From positions 124,001-188,000 of the forward strand of contig NZ_SDSD01000006.1 in NCBI RefSeq assembly GCF_004798965.1: 64,000 bases of DNA. The letters are read 5' to 3'. Within the stretch, counting starts at the first letter, position 1, and the number at the start of each line of letters is the position of its first letter. Made by a program: the position numbers and the translations under genes. Shown piece by piece: positions 19,647 to 28,988 of the stretch. Source of the stretch: Onishia niordana (GTDB taxonomy: Bacteria; Pseudomonadota; Gammaproteobacteria; Pseudomonadales; Halomonadaceae). The notes beneath the pieces were generated by a model, which saw nothing but the letters and a program-made list of their open reading frames with translations, was not told the DNA's origin and ran no database searches.

Positions 19647-21053
19647 TCAGGTAAGACGCTTGCGCTCGCTGGATGGCGGGATGCCCATGGCTTCACGGTA
19701 CTTGGCAACAGTGCGCCGTGCGACCTGGATGCCGCTATCGGCCAGCAGGTCGACCAGTTTGCTATCGGAAAGGGGTTTGCGAGCAGGCTCGCCGCCGATC
19801 AGTTTTTTCAGGCGGGCGCGAATCGCGGTGCTGGAGTGGGCATCTCCGCCTTCACCGCCGACCTGGCTTGAGAAGAAGTACTTCAGTTCGAACACGCCGC
19901 GTGGGGTGTGGATGAACTTCTGGGTGGTGACGCGGGAAATCGTCGATTCATGCATGTCGACTTGTGCGGCGATATCGGCAAGGATCAGAGGCTTCATGGA
20001 TTCTTCGCCCTTGTCGAGGAAGTCGATTTGACGCGCCATGATTTCGCGACCCACGCGCAGTAGCGTGTCATTGCGACTGGACAGGCTCTTGATCAACCAG
20101 CGGGCTTCCTGCAAGTGCTCCTTCATGAAGGTGTTGTCTTCGCTCTTGTCGGCACGCCGGATAAGCGCAGCATAATCCGGCTGGATACGCATCTTCGGCA
20201 GTGCCTCGGGATTGAGTTCGATCTGCCAGCCGTCCTGGCTGTGACGGGCGATCAGGTCGGGGATTACGTAGTCGCTTCCGACGCTGTCGAAGGCTTGGCC
20301 GGGCCGGGGATCAAGCGTGCGGATCAACGCAATGACCTGGTCCAGCTGTCCGTCATCCAGCCGCAGCCGCCGTTTGAGCAGCTTGCGATCATCGCTCGCC
20401 AGCGCTTCAAGAAATTGCCGCACCAGGCGTTTGGCCTGGGTGAGCAATGGCAAGTCGGGCGGGAGGGCGCCAAGCTGGAGCAGTAGGCACTCACGCAGGT
20501 CGCGGGCAAATATGCCGGTCGGCTCAAACTGCTGGAGTCGCAGCAGGACCCGTTCAACCTCGCTCGTCTTGAGGTTATCGAGTCCTTGGGCACGTAATCC
20601 TTGAGCCAGTTCGTCAAGATTGCTCTCAAGGTAGCCACTCGTCGCCACCGCGTCGATCAGGCTCTCGGCAATCTGTCGCTCGGTGTCACTGACGTCAGCC
20701 ATGGCCAGCTGCCAGGCAAGGTGATCGTGAAGATTGAGCCCCGCTGCGTTGCGATCGAGGTCGGGAGCCTCGCCGGATCCGCCGGATGAGGCCATGTCCT
20801 GATAAGTGTCCGACCAGTCACTGTCAGTCGTCAGTTCGCTTGGAATCTCGGTGGACCAATCGTCCTCTTGAGGGTCGGCGACGTCTTGTTCGCCATAGGC
20901 CTCATCGAGTTCCAGCATGGGGTTGGATTCCAGTGCCTGCTGGATTTCCTGGCGTAAATCGACGGTCGAGAGTTGCAGCAGGGCGATAGCCTGCTGCAGC
21001 TGAGGCGTCATGGTCAGCTGGGTGCCGACGCGGAGTTGCAACGAGGGTTTCAT
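19647..21053 (-). CDS. rpoN: RNA polymerase sigma-54 factor
   Basis: Sigma factor for -24/-12 promoters that depend on AAA+ activators. The 468-residue protein has the glutamine-rich activator-interaction region I at the N-terminus (LQLRVGTQLTMTPQLQQAIALLQLS), an acidic region II (about residues 55-105), the core-binding domain, and the DNA-binding part with ESTISRVTTQKFIHTPRG and the RpoN box ARRTVAKYRE near the C-terminus. The start at Met 21053 matches E. coli RpoN; an ATG six bases upstream is possible. No strong ribosome site is visible. A sigma-54-like promoter motif lies about 90 bases upstream (see separate entry). Confidence 0.97.
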   Translation of the reverse strand: MKPSLQLRVGTQLTMTPQLQQAIALLQLSTVDLRQEIQQALESNPMLELDEAYGEQDVADPQEDDWSTEIPSELTTDSDWSDTYQDMASSGGSGEAPDLDRNAAGLNLHDHLAWQLAMADVSDTERQIAESLIDAVATSGYLESNLDELAQGLRAQGLDNLKTSEVERVLLRLQQFEPTGIFARDLRECLLLQLGALPPDLPLLTQAKRLVRQFLEALASDDRKLLKRRLRLDDGQLDQVIALIRTLDPRPGQAFDSVGSDYVIPDLIARHSQDGWQIELNPEALPKMRIQPDYAALIRRADKSEDNTFMKEHLQEARWLIKSLSSRNDTLLRVGREIMARQIDFLDKGEESMKPLILADIAAQVDMHESTISRVTTQKFIHTPRGVFELKYFFSSQVGGEGGDAHSSTAIRARLKKLIGGEPARKPLSDSKLVDLLADSGIQVARRTVAKYREAMGIPPSSERKRLT

Positions 21054-21140
21054 GACCATGGCTTATCGCGTGTCAGGCTGAACGGGAGTGAATAACTTAG
21101 CCCCTGGCCGGAAGCCATGCAAGCCGCTAAGAGAAAATTA

Positions 21141-21158
21141 TTAGCAATAAGCATGCCA
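21141..21158 (-). promoter_or_regulatory. Candidate sigma-54 (-24/-12) promoter for rpoN
   Basis: Read on the minus strand this is TGGCATG, four bases, TTGCTAA. It matches the -24/-12 consensus TGGCACG-N4-TTGC(A/T) at all but one position, with the invariant GG and GC ten bases apart. It points at rpoN, with a predicted start near 21132 and a leader of about 80 bases. The lptB-rpoN gap is 204 bases long, leaving room for upstream control. Direction and position suggest rpoN autoregulation; this is an inference from motif match alone. Confidence 0.45.
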
Positions 21159-21257
21159 TTGGTGAGATTTTTGTCGCATATTTGGGACTTCCCCATTGCC
21201 AGTAGGTGTGGCAGGGATGAATTTACTAACTGATGATGCCGGTACCCTAGGGCGAGT

Positions 21258-21983
21258 CTACAGCCTGAAATCCTCGCCAAGATAGACATCTCTGACTTTC
21301 TGATTGGCGAGGATGGTGTTGGCATCACCTTCGGCAATGATTTCACCGTCGCCGACGATATAGGCGCCGTCGCAGATATCGAGCGTCTCGCGCACATTAT
21401 GGTCGGTGATCAGTACGCCAATGCCTCGTTCGCGCAACGCCCGGATGATGGCCTTGATATCAGACACCGAGATCGGGTCGACACCAGCGAAGGGTTCATC
21501 CAGCAGGATGAAGGCGGGTTCAGTGGCCAGGGCGCGGGCGATCTCGACGCGGCGCCGTTCGCCGCCGGATAGGCTCATGCCGGTGTTGTCGCGGATGTGG
21601 GTGATATGGAATTCGGCCAGCAGCTCTTCGGCCCGCGCCTCGCGACCGCGCCGGTCCAGGTCGCGGCGCGTTTCGAGGATGGCCATGATGTTGTCGATGA
21701 CCGACAGCTTGCGAAAGATCGATGCTTCCTGGGGCAGATAGCCGATACCGGCCAGTGCGCGCTCATGCATCGCGGCCCGGCTCAGGTCCTGATCATCGAT
21801 GTGCACCGTGCCGGCGTCGGCGCGAACCAGCCCGACGATCATGTAAAACGAGGTCGTCTTACCGGCGCCGTTGGGGCCCAGCAGGCCGATAATTTGGCCT
21901 TGGCCAATGGACAGGCTTATGTCCTTGACCACTCGGCGGCGCTTGTAGCTCTTGGCCAGATGGCGAACACTCAGGGTCTTCAT
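21258..21983 (-). CDS. lptB: LPS export ABC transporter ATP-binding protein LptB
   Basis: ATPase of the LptB2FGC extractor that pushes LPS from the inner membrane across the periplasm. The 241-residue protein has Walker [10 protein letters not shown] near residue 36, a Q-loop around YLPQEASIF, signature [15 protein letters not shown], Walker [14 protein letters not shown] and the H-loop in [10 protein letters not shown]. It lies 9 bases after lptA in the kdsD-kdsC-lptC-lptA-lptB unit. Confidence 0.97.
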   Translation of the reverse strand: MKTLSVRHLAKSYKRRRVVKDISLSIGQGQIIGLLGPNGAGKTTSFYMIVGLVRADAGTVHIDDQDLSRAAMHERALAGIGYLPQEASIFRKLSVIDNIMAILETRRDLDRRGREARAEELLAEFHITHIRDNTGMSLSGGERRRVEIARALATEPAFILLDEPFAGVDPISVSDIKAIIRALRERGIGVLITDHNVRETLDICDGAYIVGDGEIIAEGDANTILANQKVRDVYLGEDFRL

Positions 21984-21992
21984 GGATAGGCC

Positions 21993-22520
21993 TTATTGCT
22001 GAGGAGTCAGTGTCATGCGCACACGCTGACTTTGTTCATCACCACCATCGGCTCCGCTGTTGGCTTCGACCACGCGGCGATCAAGATAGTAATCGACCCT
22101 GGCGCCTGTGAAGGTGTCCTGGCCCCGGTGAAGCTCTGCCTGTCCGATCAGTTCCACCCACCTATCCTGAACGTGGTAGATGATGGTGCGTCCCCAGCCC
22201 TTTGCCAGGGAGGCCTCTGGGCTTGGCTGCTGCTCGATGTAGGCCCGGTCGCCGGTGGCCTCGATGCGCGAGACCTCACCCTCGTCGGTGCGGCTGATTG
22301 TGACTTTCTGTCCGGTCAGCTGCATGCTGCCTTGGCGCATATCGACATCACCGGTATAGACGGCGGTGCCTGCCTGATCATCCAGCTCCAGGCGGTCGGC
22401 GACGATCTCGATAGGCGCGTTGGCGTCTCCCTCGAGCGCAAGTGTTGGCAATGACGCAAGGCTCAGCAGGGTCATGAGCAGCAGGCCAAGGGCTCGGCGA
22501 TTCAGGTCACGTCGCATCAT
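21993..22520 (-). CDS. lptA: Periplasmic LPS bridge protein LptA
   Basis: Periplasmic beta-jellyroll protein that polymerises head-to-tail to bridge LptC to LptD for LPS transfer. The 175-residue protein has a cleavable signal (hydrophobic core at about residues 11-26, site after LPTLALEG-type end). Mature repeats include IEIVADRLELDDQAGTAVYTG and GSMQLTGQKVTI, typical of OstA-like folds. Two ATGs at the start overlap the lptC stop (ATGATG), so coupling is likely. Confidence 0.94.
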   Translation of the reverse strand: MMRRDLNRRALGLLLMTLLSLASLPTLALEGDANAPIEIVADRLELDDQAGTAVYTGDVDMRQGSMQLTGQKVTISRTDEGEVSRIEATGDRAYIEQQPSPEASLAKGWGRTIIYHVQDRWVELIGQAELHRGQDTFTGARVDYYLDRRVVEANSGADGGDEQSQRVRMTLTPQQ

Positions 22521-23098
22521 GGGGCTTGATCCTTTGTGGGGTGGAAGCCGTGTACGTTGCCGGTCAGGCGCATCAGATCATCATCAAACCATGCGTCCAA
22601 TCTGTCGCCTCGCATGCGTTGGGGGGGCTGGGTAATGCGCGCCTCGCTATCGCTCCAGGCATGATTGGTGACGGTATTAACATGCAGGATCTCGGTATCC
22701 AGTTGCCAGCCTTCGCCGGGTGATTCGAGGTGAGCATCGCCTCGCAGCACCAGGCGATTGCCTCCAGCGCCCAGCGTACCCTCCTTCCCATTGGCTAGCC
22801 ACAGGTCGCCATCGCTGTCGAGCAGGCGTGCCTTGGGCGTCTCGGCGCGCGTTGAATCGTCGTCCGGAATGTGTACCAGTCTTGGGGTCACGAGGCGCTG
22901 GTGGGGGCGTCCCTTTTCATCGAAACGTGTCAGGGTGACACCTTCGAGGTAGAAGTCAGGCTCGCCCGCGCTATCTCGTGGTATCGGCCCGGGGGTGCGG
23001 GTGTCACGTTGCTCGATGAAGGTCAGCACGGCACCCAGTATGACCAGCAACAGCGCTAGCCAGATGCGGGGCGAGGGTCGGGAGAGGCGAATGGCCAT
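22517..23098 (-). CDS. lptC: LPS export protein LptC
   Basis: Bitopic inner-membrane protein that receives LPS from LptFG and passes it to LptA. The 193-residue protein has one N-terminal membrane helix (about residues 11-29) followed by an OstA-like periplasmic domain with the pattern PDFYLEGVTLTRFDEKGRP and ARLLDSDGDLWLANGKEG. The ATG at 23098 overlaps the kdsC stop (TGATG). Longer in-frame readings extend into kdsC and are rejected. Confidence 0.92.
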   Translation of the reverse strand: MAIRLSRPSPRIWLALLLVILGAVLTFIEQRDTRTPGPIPRDSAGEPDFYLEGVTLTRFDEKGRPHQRLVTPRLVHIPDDDSTRAETPKARLLDSDGDLWLANGKEGTLGAGGNRLVLRGDAHLESPGEGWQLDTEILHVNTVTNHAWSDSEARITQPPQRMRGDRLDAWFDDDLMRLTGNVHGFHPTKDQAP

Positions 23099-23682
23099 CA
23101 GTTCGGGCCGCGATCCGCGCCGTCCTGCATGGCGCTGTTGGCGGTGTACTTGTCGAACACGCCAGGCCAGTGACCCTGAATGTCGAGCAGCGTGTCGCAA
23201 ATTTCGCGAACGGCGCCATGGCCACCCCAGCGCTCGGTAACCCAGTCGGCCTGGCGGCGGATATAGGACGGGGCGTTGGGGACCGTGATGCCGAGGCCGG
23301 CGCTCTGAATGGCTGCCAGGTCCTGCAGGTCATCGCCGCAGTAGGCGGCCTGGGACAGCTCAAGATGGAGACTTGCAGTCAGTTCACGCAGGGCAATGAG
23401 CTTGTCGTCGCGATGCTGGAAGACGTGCGCTATCCCCAAGGCGGCGGCGCGCTGGGAGACCATCGGAGATTCCCGGCCGGTGATCAGCGCGACCTCCACG
23501 CCGGCTTGGCGCAACAGCTTGATGCCGTTGCCGTCCTGGGTGTGAAAGGCCTTGATTTCTATGCCATCGGTCTGGAAATAGAGCCGACCGTCGGTAAGAA
23601 TACCGTCAACATCCAGGGCCAGCAGACGAATCTGGCAGCCGCGATCGTTAAGTTCTGGCGCAAGCGTGGAATCAGGGGTCAT
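23098..23682 (-). CDS. kdsC: 3-deoxy-D-manno-octulosonate 8-phosphate phosphatase KdsC
   Basis: HAD-superfamily phosphatase that removes phosphate from KDO-8-P, the third step of KDO synthesis for the LPS inner core. The 194-residue C0-type HAD protein has the nucleophile/acid motif LLALDVDGILTDG, followed by ALITGRESPMVSQRA (motif II region) and AYCGDDLQDLAAIQSAGLGITV (motif IV). It lies between kdsD (9-base gap) and lptC (overlap). Confidence 0.96.
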   Translation of the reverse strand: MTPDSTLAPELNDRGCQIRLLALDVDGILTDGRLYFQTDGIEIKAFHTQDGNGIKLLRQAGVEVALITGRESPMVSQRAAALGIAHVFQHRDDKLIALRELTASLHLELSQAAYCGDDLQDLAAIQSAGLGITVPNAPSYIRRQADWVTERWGGHGAVREICDTLLDIQGHWPGVFDKYTANSAMQDGADRGPN

Positions 23683-23691
23683 GACCTCTCC

Positions 23692-24672
23692 TTATATGAC
23701 GCCGCTTCTCATTAGATCATGCATATGCAGTGCGCCAATGGGGTGGCCTTGTTCGTCAACCACGGCGAGGGCGCTAATGCGGCTGGCTTCCATGATACGC
23801 ACGGCCTCGGCTGCAAGCACGTCCGCGGTGATGCGCTTGCCGGGCGTGGTCATGACATCATCGACGTTCAGGGCGTGTAAGTTGCTGTGTTGATCGAGTG
23901 TGCGACGCAGGTCACCATCGGTATAGACACCGGCCAGCAGGCCATCCGGAGCGACCACGCAGGTGAAACCGAGGCCTTGCCGGGTGATCTCGATCAGGGC
24001 ATCGCGAAGCGGGCTGCCCGAGGGGACCTGAGGGAGGCGGTCGTCCTGATGCATCAGGTCACCCACTTTGAGAAGCAAGCGCCTGCCCAGGCTGCCACCG
24101 GGGTGAGACAACGCAAAGTCTTCGGCAGTGAAGCCGCGGGCCTCAAGCAGCGCCACGGCGAGGGCGTCGCCAAGCACCAGTGCGGCAGTGGTCGATGCGG
24201 TCGGCGCCAGATCCAGCGGGCAGGCTTCACGCTCGACGCCGGCATCCAGGTGTGCCTCGGCGTGGTGAGCCAGGGTCGAGCCGGGCCGGCCCGTCATGCT
24301 GATCAAAGGGACGCCCATTCGCTTGAGCAGCGGCAGCAGGGCGGTGACCTCGGCGGTCTCACCTGAGTTGGAAAGGGCGACGACGACATCTCCCGGGGTA
24401 ATCATGCCGAGATCACCGTGGCTGGCTTCGCCCGGGTGAACGAAGAAGGCTGGCGTGCCGGTGCTTGCGAGTGTCGCGGCGATCTTGCCACCGATATGGC
24501 CGGACTTGCCCATGCCGGTCACCACGACACGCCCTTGGCAACCGAGCAAGAGTTCGCAGGCGCGATCGAAGTCACCGTCGATGCGTGCCGCGACTGCCTC
24601 GATGGCGTCGCGCTCGACGCCCAGGGTGCGAAGGGCGCTGGCCCGATAAACCGAATCATTGCTGTCAGTCAT
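23692..24672 (-). CDS. kdsD: Arabinose-5-phosphate isomerase KdsD
   Basis: Interconverts ribulose-5-phosphate and arabinose-5-phosphate, the entry step to KDO. The 326-residue protein has an N-terminal SIS sugar-isomerase domain (GRVVVTGMGKSGHIGGKIAATLASTG; GEASHGDLGMI; ALSNSGETAEV). Two C-terminal CBS domains follow (GLGFTCVVAPDGLLAGVYTDGDLRR and ISALAVVDEQGHPIGALHMHDL). The neighbouring kdsC and yrbG support KdsD rather than the GutQ paralogue. Confidence 0.96.
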   Translation of the reverse strand: MTDSNDSVYRASALRTLGVERDAIEAVAARIDGDFDRACELLLGCQGRVVVTGMGKSGHIGGKIAATLASTGTPAFFVHPGEASHGDLGMITPGDVVVALSNSGETAEVTALLPLLKRMGVPLISMTGRPGSTLAHHAEAHLDAGVEREACPLDLAPTASTTAALVLGDALAVALLEARGFTAEDFALSHPGGSLGRRLLLKVGDLMHQDDRLPQVPSGSPLRDALIEITRQGLGFTCVVAPDGLLAGVYTDGDLRRTLDQHSNLHALNVDDVMTTPGKRITADVLAAEAVRIMEASRISALAVVDEQGHPIGALHMHDLMRSGVI

Positions 24673-24703
24673 GGTGAAATTGTTGCCCGTTGTCAGGTTT
24701 CAC

Positions 24704-25666
24704 TCAAGCGCCAGCCACGCTGGATTGCACCAGCAGGCCAAGATAGCCGGCATAGATCAATGTCAGCAGGGCGCCCGGGATACGGCCTAGACTGCCGCGA
24801 CGCTGCCACAGCAGCCAGCAGCCCAGCAGCAGCGTTAAAACCAGCATGGTGGGGTAATCGCGGCTGATGGCCTGAGCATCGACTAGCCCCGGTGCGATCA
24901 AGCCTGGCATCGGCAATACCGCTAGCATGTTAAAGAGATTGGAGCCGATGACATTGCCGATGGCGATGTCGTGGTGGCGCTTGAGGGCGCTGGCCACGCA
25001 GGCGGCGAGTTCGGGCAGGCTGGTGCCGATAGCCACCACTGTCAGGCCGATCACCAGTTCGCTAACACCAAAGGCGCTGGCAATTTCGCTGGCGCCCCAT
25101 ACCAATAGCCGCGAACTTGCCACCAGCAACACAAGCGTGGCCATCAGCCAGGCTAGTGCCTTGGGGAGTGCCATGTCGGGGATCTCGCCATCCTGTGTTT
25201 CATCGCTGCCACTGCTGGCGTCGGCGCGAAATAGCCACCACAGGCTGAAAACCAGCAGTGCAGCAAGCAGCAAGGCGTCAGTGAGGCCGAGCTCGCCATC
25301 TGCCAGTGCGTAGCCGGCAATGCCGGTGGCGCCAAGCAATAACGGAAGCTCCCGGCGTACGATCGAGAAGCGCACGGGTATCGGGGCGATCAGGGCGGTA
25401 ATACCAAGCACAAGGCCAATATTGGCGATGTTGGAGCCCAGCGCATTGCCGGTGGCAAGGTCGGGGGTGCCGTCTAACGAGGCCATGATGGCGACAATGA
25501 TTTCGGGAGCCGAGGTGCCCAGCGCGACGATGGTCATGCCGATCAGCAACTTGCTCATTCCCGCGCGATACGCGGTGGCAGCCGCGGCTCCCACGAAGCG
25601 GTCGGCACTCCACAAAAGGCCTACGAAGCCAAGTGCGACGGCAAGCAGGGGTAGCAGCATCATCAA
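24704..25666 (-). CDS. yrbG: Calcium/sodium antiporter YrbG family
   Basis: Inner-membrane cation/Ca2+ exchanger of the CaCA family. The 320-residue protein contains two homologous halves, each with a family alpha-repeat: GTSAPEIIVAIMASLDG with TGNALGSNIANIGLVLG in the first, and GTSLPELAACVASALKR with IGNVIGSNLFNMLAVLP in the second. About ten hydrophobic segments are visible. A charged cytoplasmic loop (SSGSDETQDGEIPDM) separates the halves. It lies beside kdsD as in E. coli, divergent from mlaF. Confidence 0.92.
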   Translation of the reverse strand: MMMLLPLLAVALGFVGLLWSADRFVGAAAATAYRAGMSKLLIGMTIVALGTSAPEIIVAIMASLDGTPDLATGNALGSNIANIGLVLGITALIAPIPVRFSIVRRELPLLLGATGIAGYALADGELGLTDALLLAALLVFSLWWLFRADASSGSDETQDGEIPDMALPKALAWLMATLVLLVASSRLLVWGASEIASAFGVSELVIGLTVVAIGTSLPELAACVASALKRHHDIAIGNVIGSNLFNMLAVLPMPGLIAPGLVDAQAISRDYPTMLVLTLLLGCWLLWQRRGSLGRIPGALLTLIYAGYLGLLVQSSVAGA

Positions 25667-25738
25667 AATGAGTCCGTGTCTGATCAGTTAAGAGCGGCCA
25701 ATTAAACGCGTTGGGACGCTGCGAATCAAGGTGGGGCC

Positions 25739-25799
25739 GACAAGCACCAGCCTGGGTGCTGGCAGTGTCCGTGATGGTTAATGTACGATGTTCGATAAT
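25739..25799 (+). promoter_or_regulatory. Hairpin and possible -10 box upstream of mlaF
   Basis: In the 156-base gap between divergent yrbG and mlaF, AGCACC (25743-25748) pairs with GGTGCT (25755-25760), with GACA/TGTC flanks (25739-25742, 25766-25769) that can extend the stem across a bulge. A GATAAT hexamer (25794-25799) lies just before the mlaF ribosome site, but no -35 was found at the right distance. If it acts as a -10 the leader would be very short. Confidence 0.3.
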
Positions 25800-25822
25800 T
25801 TTCGTGTGGAGGTTACAACGCC

Positions 25823-26635
25823 ATGGACGATTCGCCCTTGGTGGTGGTCGAAGGGCTGCGCTTTTCACGTGGTGACAGGGAGATCTTCCGGGGCGTGGAT
25901 ATGACGATCCCCCGCGGCAAGATTACCGCGATCATGGGGCCCAGCGGTTCCGGCAAGACGACCTTGCTCAAGCTCATCGGTGGCCAGTTAACACCGGATG
26001 CCGGTCGGGTGATGATCGATGGCGAGGATATCCACGCGCAATCGCGCAAGAAGCTTTTCACACTGCGGCGCAGGATGGGCATGCTCTTCCAGAGTGGCGC
26101 GCTGTTCTCGGATCTTAGTGTCTTCGAGAACGTGGCGTTTCCACTGCGCGTTCACACGGACTTGCCCGAGGCAATGATCCGTGACGTGGTATTGATGAAG
26201 CTCGAGGCCGTGGGGCTGCGCGGTGCTCGCGAGCTGATGCCCGCTGAGTTATCCGGTGGTATGGCGCGCCGTGTGGCGCTGGCGCGTGCCTTGGCATTGG
26301 ACCCGGAGCTGATCTTCTACGATGAGCCTTTCGTTGGTCAGGACCCGATTTCCATGGGGGTGCTGGTCCAGCTGATTCGGCGCGTCAATGATGCCTTGGG
26401 GCTCACTGCCGTGGTGGTGTCCCACGATATCAAGGAGACCTTGTCGATCGCCGATTACGTCTACGTCATTGCCGATGGCAAGGTGATGGCTCACGGCACG
26501 CCCGAGAGCTTGAATGTCGACCAGGATCCTCGCGTCAGCCAGTTCATGCACGGCGAGCCCGATGGTCCGGTGCCATTTCATTACCCGGCCGACGATTTCC
26601 ACAAAGACATGCTCAACGCGGGAGTGAAGCGATGA
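25823..26635 (+). CDS. mlaF: Phospholipid transporter ATP-binding protein MlaF
   Basis: ATPase of the MlaFEDB inner-membrane complex that moves phospholipids between inner and outer membranes and keeps the outer leaflet asymmetric. The 270-residue protein has Walker [11 protein letters not shown] near residue 39, signature [15 protein letters not shown], Walker [14 protein letters not shown] and H-loop VVSHDIKET. The C-terminal tail that reaches the neighbouring MlaB is present ([11 protein letters not shown]). A GGAGG ribosome site precedes the ATG; the stop overlaps mlaE (ATGA). Confidence 0.96.
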   Translation: MDDSPLVVVEGLRFSRGDREIFRGVDMTIPRGKITAIMGPSGSGKTTLLKLIGGQLTPDAGRVMIDGEDIHAQSRKKLFTLRRRMGMLFQSGALFSDLSVFENVAFPLRVHTDLPEAMIRDVVLMKLEAVGLRGARELMPAELSGGMARRVALARALALDPELIFYDEPFVGQDPISMGVLVQLIRRVNDALGLTAVVVSHDIKETLSIADYVYVIADGKVMAHGTPESLNVDQDPRVSQFMHGEPDGPVPFHYPADDFHKDMLNAGVKR

Positions 26636-27414
26636 TCACGCGTATTACTCGCCTCGGGCGCCGCGGCTGCGATCTGGTCGAGGCGCTGGGTCGTGCCGGC
26701 ATGTTTCTGGGGCAATCGCTGGTCGGTCGCCCCTCCGGAGAAGGGGTCAAGCTGTGGCTTCGTCAGATGCACTTCATTGGTGTGCTGTCGCTTGCCATTA
26801 TCCTGGTGTCGGGGCTTTTCATCGGCATGGTGCTTGCGCTGCAGGGCTATACCATTCTGGTGGATTTCGGTGCCGAGGATGCGCTGGGTCAAATGGTGTC
26901 ACTGTCGCTGCTGCGTGAGCTGGCCCCGGTAGTGGCAGCCTTGCTGTTTGCTGGGCGTGCAGGCTCGGCACTGACCGCAGAAATCGGCCTGATGAAGGCC
27001 ACTGAGCAGTTGAGCAGCATGGAAATGATCGGTGTCGACCCGCTCAAGCGAGTCGTGGCACCGCGTCTTTGGGCTGGCTTCGTTTCGCTGCCATTGTTGA
27101 CTGTCGGATTCAGTGTCATCGGTATTTGGGGGGGGCATCTGGTGGGCGTTGAGTGGCTTGGCGTCTACGAAGGATCCTATTGGGGCAACATGCAGGCCAG
27201 CGTCGATTTCGTCGATGATATCGGCAATGGCATGCTCAAGAGCCTGGTCTTTGCCTTGGTCGTGACCTGGATTGCCGTGTTCCAGGGGTATGACCTGGTG
27301 CCTACTTCGGAAGGCATATCACGCGCTACCACAAGAACGGTGGTGTATTCCTCGCTGGCGGTATTGGGACTGGATTTCGTGCTGACCGCGCTGATGTTTG
27401 GAGAAATGGGATGA
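26632..27414 (+). CDS. mlaE: Phospholipid transporter permease MlaE
   Basis: Permease subunit of the Mla complex. The 260-residue protein of the MlaE/TTG2B family has five to six membrane segments (around residues 45-70, 85-105, 145-175, 195-215, 235-255), the amphipathic N-terminal helix and the signature [24 protein letters not shown]. Overlaps of 4 bases at both ends (ATGA) tie it translationally to mlaF and mlaD. Confidence 0.96.
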   Translation: MITRITRLGRRGCDLVEALGRAGMFLGQSLVGRPSGEGVKLWLRQMHFIGVLSLAIILVSGLFIGMVLALQGYTILVDFGAEDALGQMVSLSLLRELAPVVAALLFAGRAGSALTAEIGLMKATEQLSSMEMIGVDPLKRVVAPRLWAGFVSLPLLTVGFSVIGIWGGHLVGVEWLGVYEGSYWGNMQASVDFVDDIGNGMLKSLVFALVVTWIAVFQGYDLVPTSEGISRATTRTVVYSSLAVLGLDFVLTALMFGEMG

Positions 27415-27875
27415 AGCGCAGCAAGATGATGGAGTTTGGCGTCGGGCTGTTCATGCTGGCAGGAATCCTCGGGGTCATCTTCCTGGGGTTGAGCGTGAGC
27501 GGGATGGCCTTCAACGGGGGTAAGGAGACCTATACGCTCCAGGCTAATTTCGCCAATATCGGCGGCCTGAAGCCACGTGCAAGGGTCACGATGGCGGGGG
27601 TGACCGTGGGTCGGGTAGAAGACGTCGAACTGGATACAGAATGGTTCGATGCCCGAGTGACCTTGGCCCTGGACAGTCGCCTCGAGGGGCAATTGTCACG
27701 TGATACCACAGCGGCGATCCTGACGTCCGGGTTGCTCGGTGAGCAGTATATCGGCCTGTCGGTGGGCGGTGATCCCGAGACGCTGGCTGATGGAGATACC
27801 ATCAGCGATACCCAGTCGGCGCTGGTGCTTGAGGAGCTTATCCAGCAATTCGTTGCCAATATGGCCCAAGATTAA
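27411..27875 (+). CDS. mlaD: Phospholipid transporter MCE protein MlaD
   Basis: Membrane-anchored MCE protein that forms a hexameric ring over MlaE and hands lipid to MlaC. The 154-residue protein has an N-terminal membrane helix (about residues 9-29) followed by one MCE domain ([42 protein letters not shown]) and a short C-terminal helix ([17 protein letters not shown]). The length is usual for MlaD. Confidence 0.96.
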   Translation: MKRSKMMEFGVGLFMLAGILGVIFLGLSVSGMAFNGGKETYTLQANFANIGGLKPRARVTMAGVTVGRVEDVELDTEWFDARVTLALDSRLEGQLSRDTTAAILTSGLLGEQYIGLSVGGDPETLADGDTISDTQSALVLEELIQQFVANMAQD

Positions 27876-27901
27876 TCATGACCTGCCTTGAGAGACGATC
27901 C

Positions 27902-28564
27902 ATGCGAGCACATTCGACGTTTTCCTTCCATTGGCTGTTGGCTCTGCTGCTATGGGCCTTGATTCTCCCGGCTCAGGCCCAGGCCCAGGCTGATACGCCT
28001 CGCCAATCCCCCGAGGAGTTGATCCGCGAGAGCATCGACGATCTGATGGGGCAGATAGAAGGCCGTCGCGGCTATTTCTCCGAGAATATCGATGAACTAA
28101 AGACCCTCGTCGATAACAGCCTCGATGATGTCGCCGACTTTCGCTATATCGGCGCCAGCGTCATGGGACGGTATTTCCGCAACGCAAGCCCGGCGCAGCG
28201 GTCTCGTTTCGCCGATACCTTCCGCCAGACGTTGATCGATACCTACGTCAAAGGGTTGGTGACTTTCGATTACCAAGAGGTGCGGGTGCTTGATCAACAG
28301 CAGGATTCGCGTCAGCCCGATCAGGCGAGTGTTGACATGGAAGTGGTCGCGGAGGATGGCACCGTCTACCCCGTCAGCTATTCGTTGCGCCTGAGTGACG
28401 ATCAGTGGAAAGTCGTTAACGTGATCGTCAATGGGATCAATCTGGGGCTGACCTTCCGTAATCAATTCGATCAGGCGATGCGTGACAACGACCGTGATTA
28501 CGATGCGACTATCAGTGGCTGGTCGCCTGATGTTGACGTTAGCGATCAAGGACAGGGGGCGTGA
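27902..28564 (+). CDS. mlaC: Periplasmic phospholipid-binding protein MlaC
   Basis: Soluble shuttle between MlaD and the outer-membrane MlaA-porin complex. The 220-residue protein starts with a signal peptide (hydrophobic WLLALLLWALILPAQAQA, cleavage near AQA) and has the MlaC/Ttg2 domain with ASVMGRYFRNASPAQRSRFADTFRQTLI and YSLRLSDDQWKVVNVIVNGINLG. I prefer the ATG at 27902 because it places the signal peptide directly at the N-terminus; an ATG at 27878 would add eight residues. Confidence 0.93.
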   Translation: MRAHSTFSFHWLLALLLWALILPAQAQAQADTPRQSPEELIRESIDDLMGQIEGRRGYFSENIDELKTLVDNSLDDVADFRYIGASVMGRYFRNASPAQRSRFADTFRQTLIDTYVKGLVTFDYQEVRVLDQQQDSRQPDQASVDMEVVAEDGTVYPVSYSLRLSDDQWKVVNVIVNGINLGLTFRNQFDQAMRDNDRDYDATISGWSPDVDVSDQGQGA

Positions 28565-28911
28565 TCCGTCTATTCGACGAGCAGGGTGTGAGCCTTAGCG
28601 CCTTTGAGGGTGAGCTCCAGGTCAGTGGCGACGTGGATTTCGATGTTGCCGCGTCCCTGGCGGCTGCTGGCGTCAAGTGGCTTGCACAGCAGTCCGCAGC
28701 GACTGAGTTGCACCTTGATCTGCGCGGCATCGACCAGGTCAGTAGCGCCGCTCTGAGCGTGATGCTTGAATGGTTGAGAAGTGCGGATAACGCAGGTCTC
28801 GAAGTGAAACAAGTGCAGCTTTCTCCGGCGCTTGCCAGGCTTACCGCCCTTGCCGGGTTGGATTCGCTACTGCCTCAGGGTGACGCCCGCGAGGCTGCCT
28901 CATCCACGTGA
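28561..28911 (+). CDS. mlaB: STAS-domain protein MlaB
   Basis: Small cytoplasmic STAS-domain subunit that stabilises MlaF. The 116-residue protein shows the STAS pattern, with SGDVDFDVAASL near the N-terminus and LDLRGIDQVSSAALSVMLEWLR in the core with the conserved Ser-Ser after the beta strand. It starts at a GTG that overlaps the mlaC stop (GTGA). It is the last gene of mlaFEDCB. Confidence 0.88.
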   Translation: MIRLFDEQGVSLSAFEGELQVSGDVDFDVAASLAAAGVKWLAQQSAATELHLDLRGIDQVSSAALSVMLEWLRSADNAGLEVKQVQLSPALARLTALAGLDSLLPQGDAREAASST

Positions 28912-28938
28912 TCACCTCGTCCAGACCGTGAGTCTGTG

Positions 28939-28988
28939 CCGTGGCCAAGGTTTCTGATCAGCATCCTGATCGGGTTTCTTGGCCATGG
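28939..28988. promoter_or_regulatory. Two-tier hairpin between mlaB and ibaG
   Basis: CCGTGGCCAAG (28939-28949) pairs with CTTGGCCATGG (28978-28988) with one G-T pair. Inside it GATCAG (28956-28961) pairs with CTGATC (28966-28971) around a CATC tetraloop. No T run follows, so this is not a standard terminator. It occupies the middle of a 204-base gap; the remainder up to ibaG holds no clear promoter. Confidence 0.4.
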
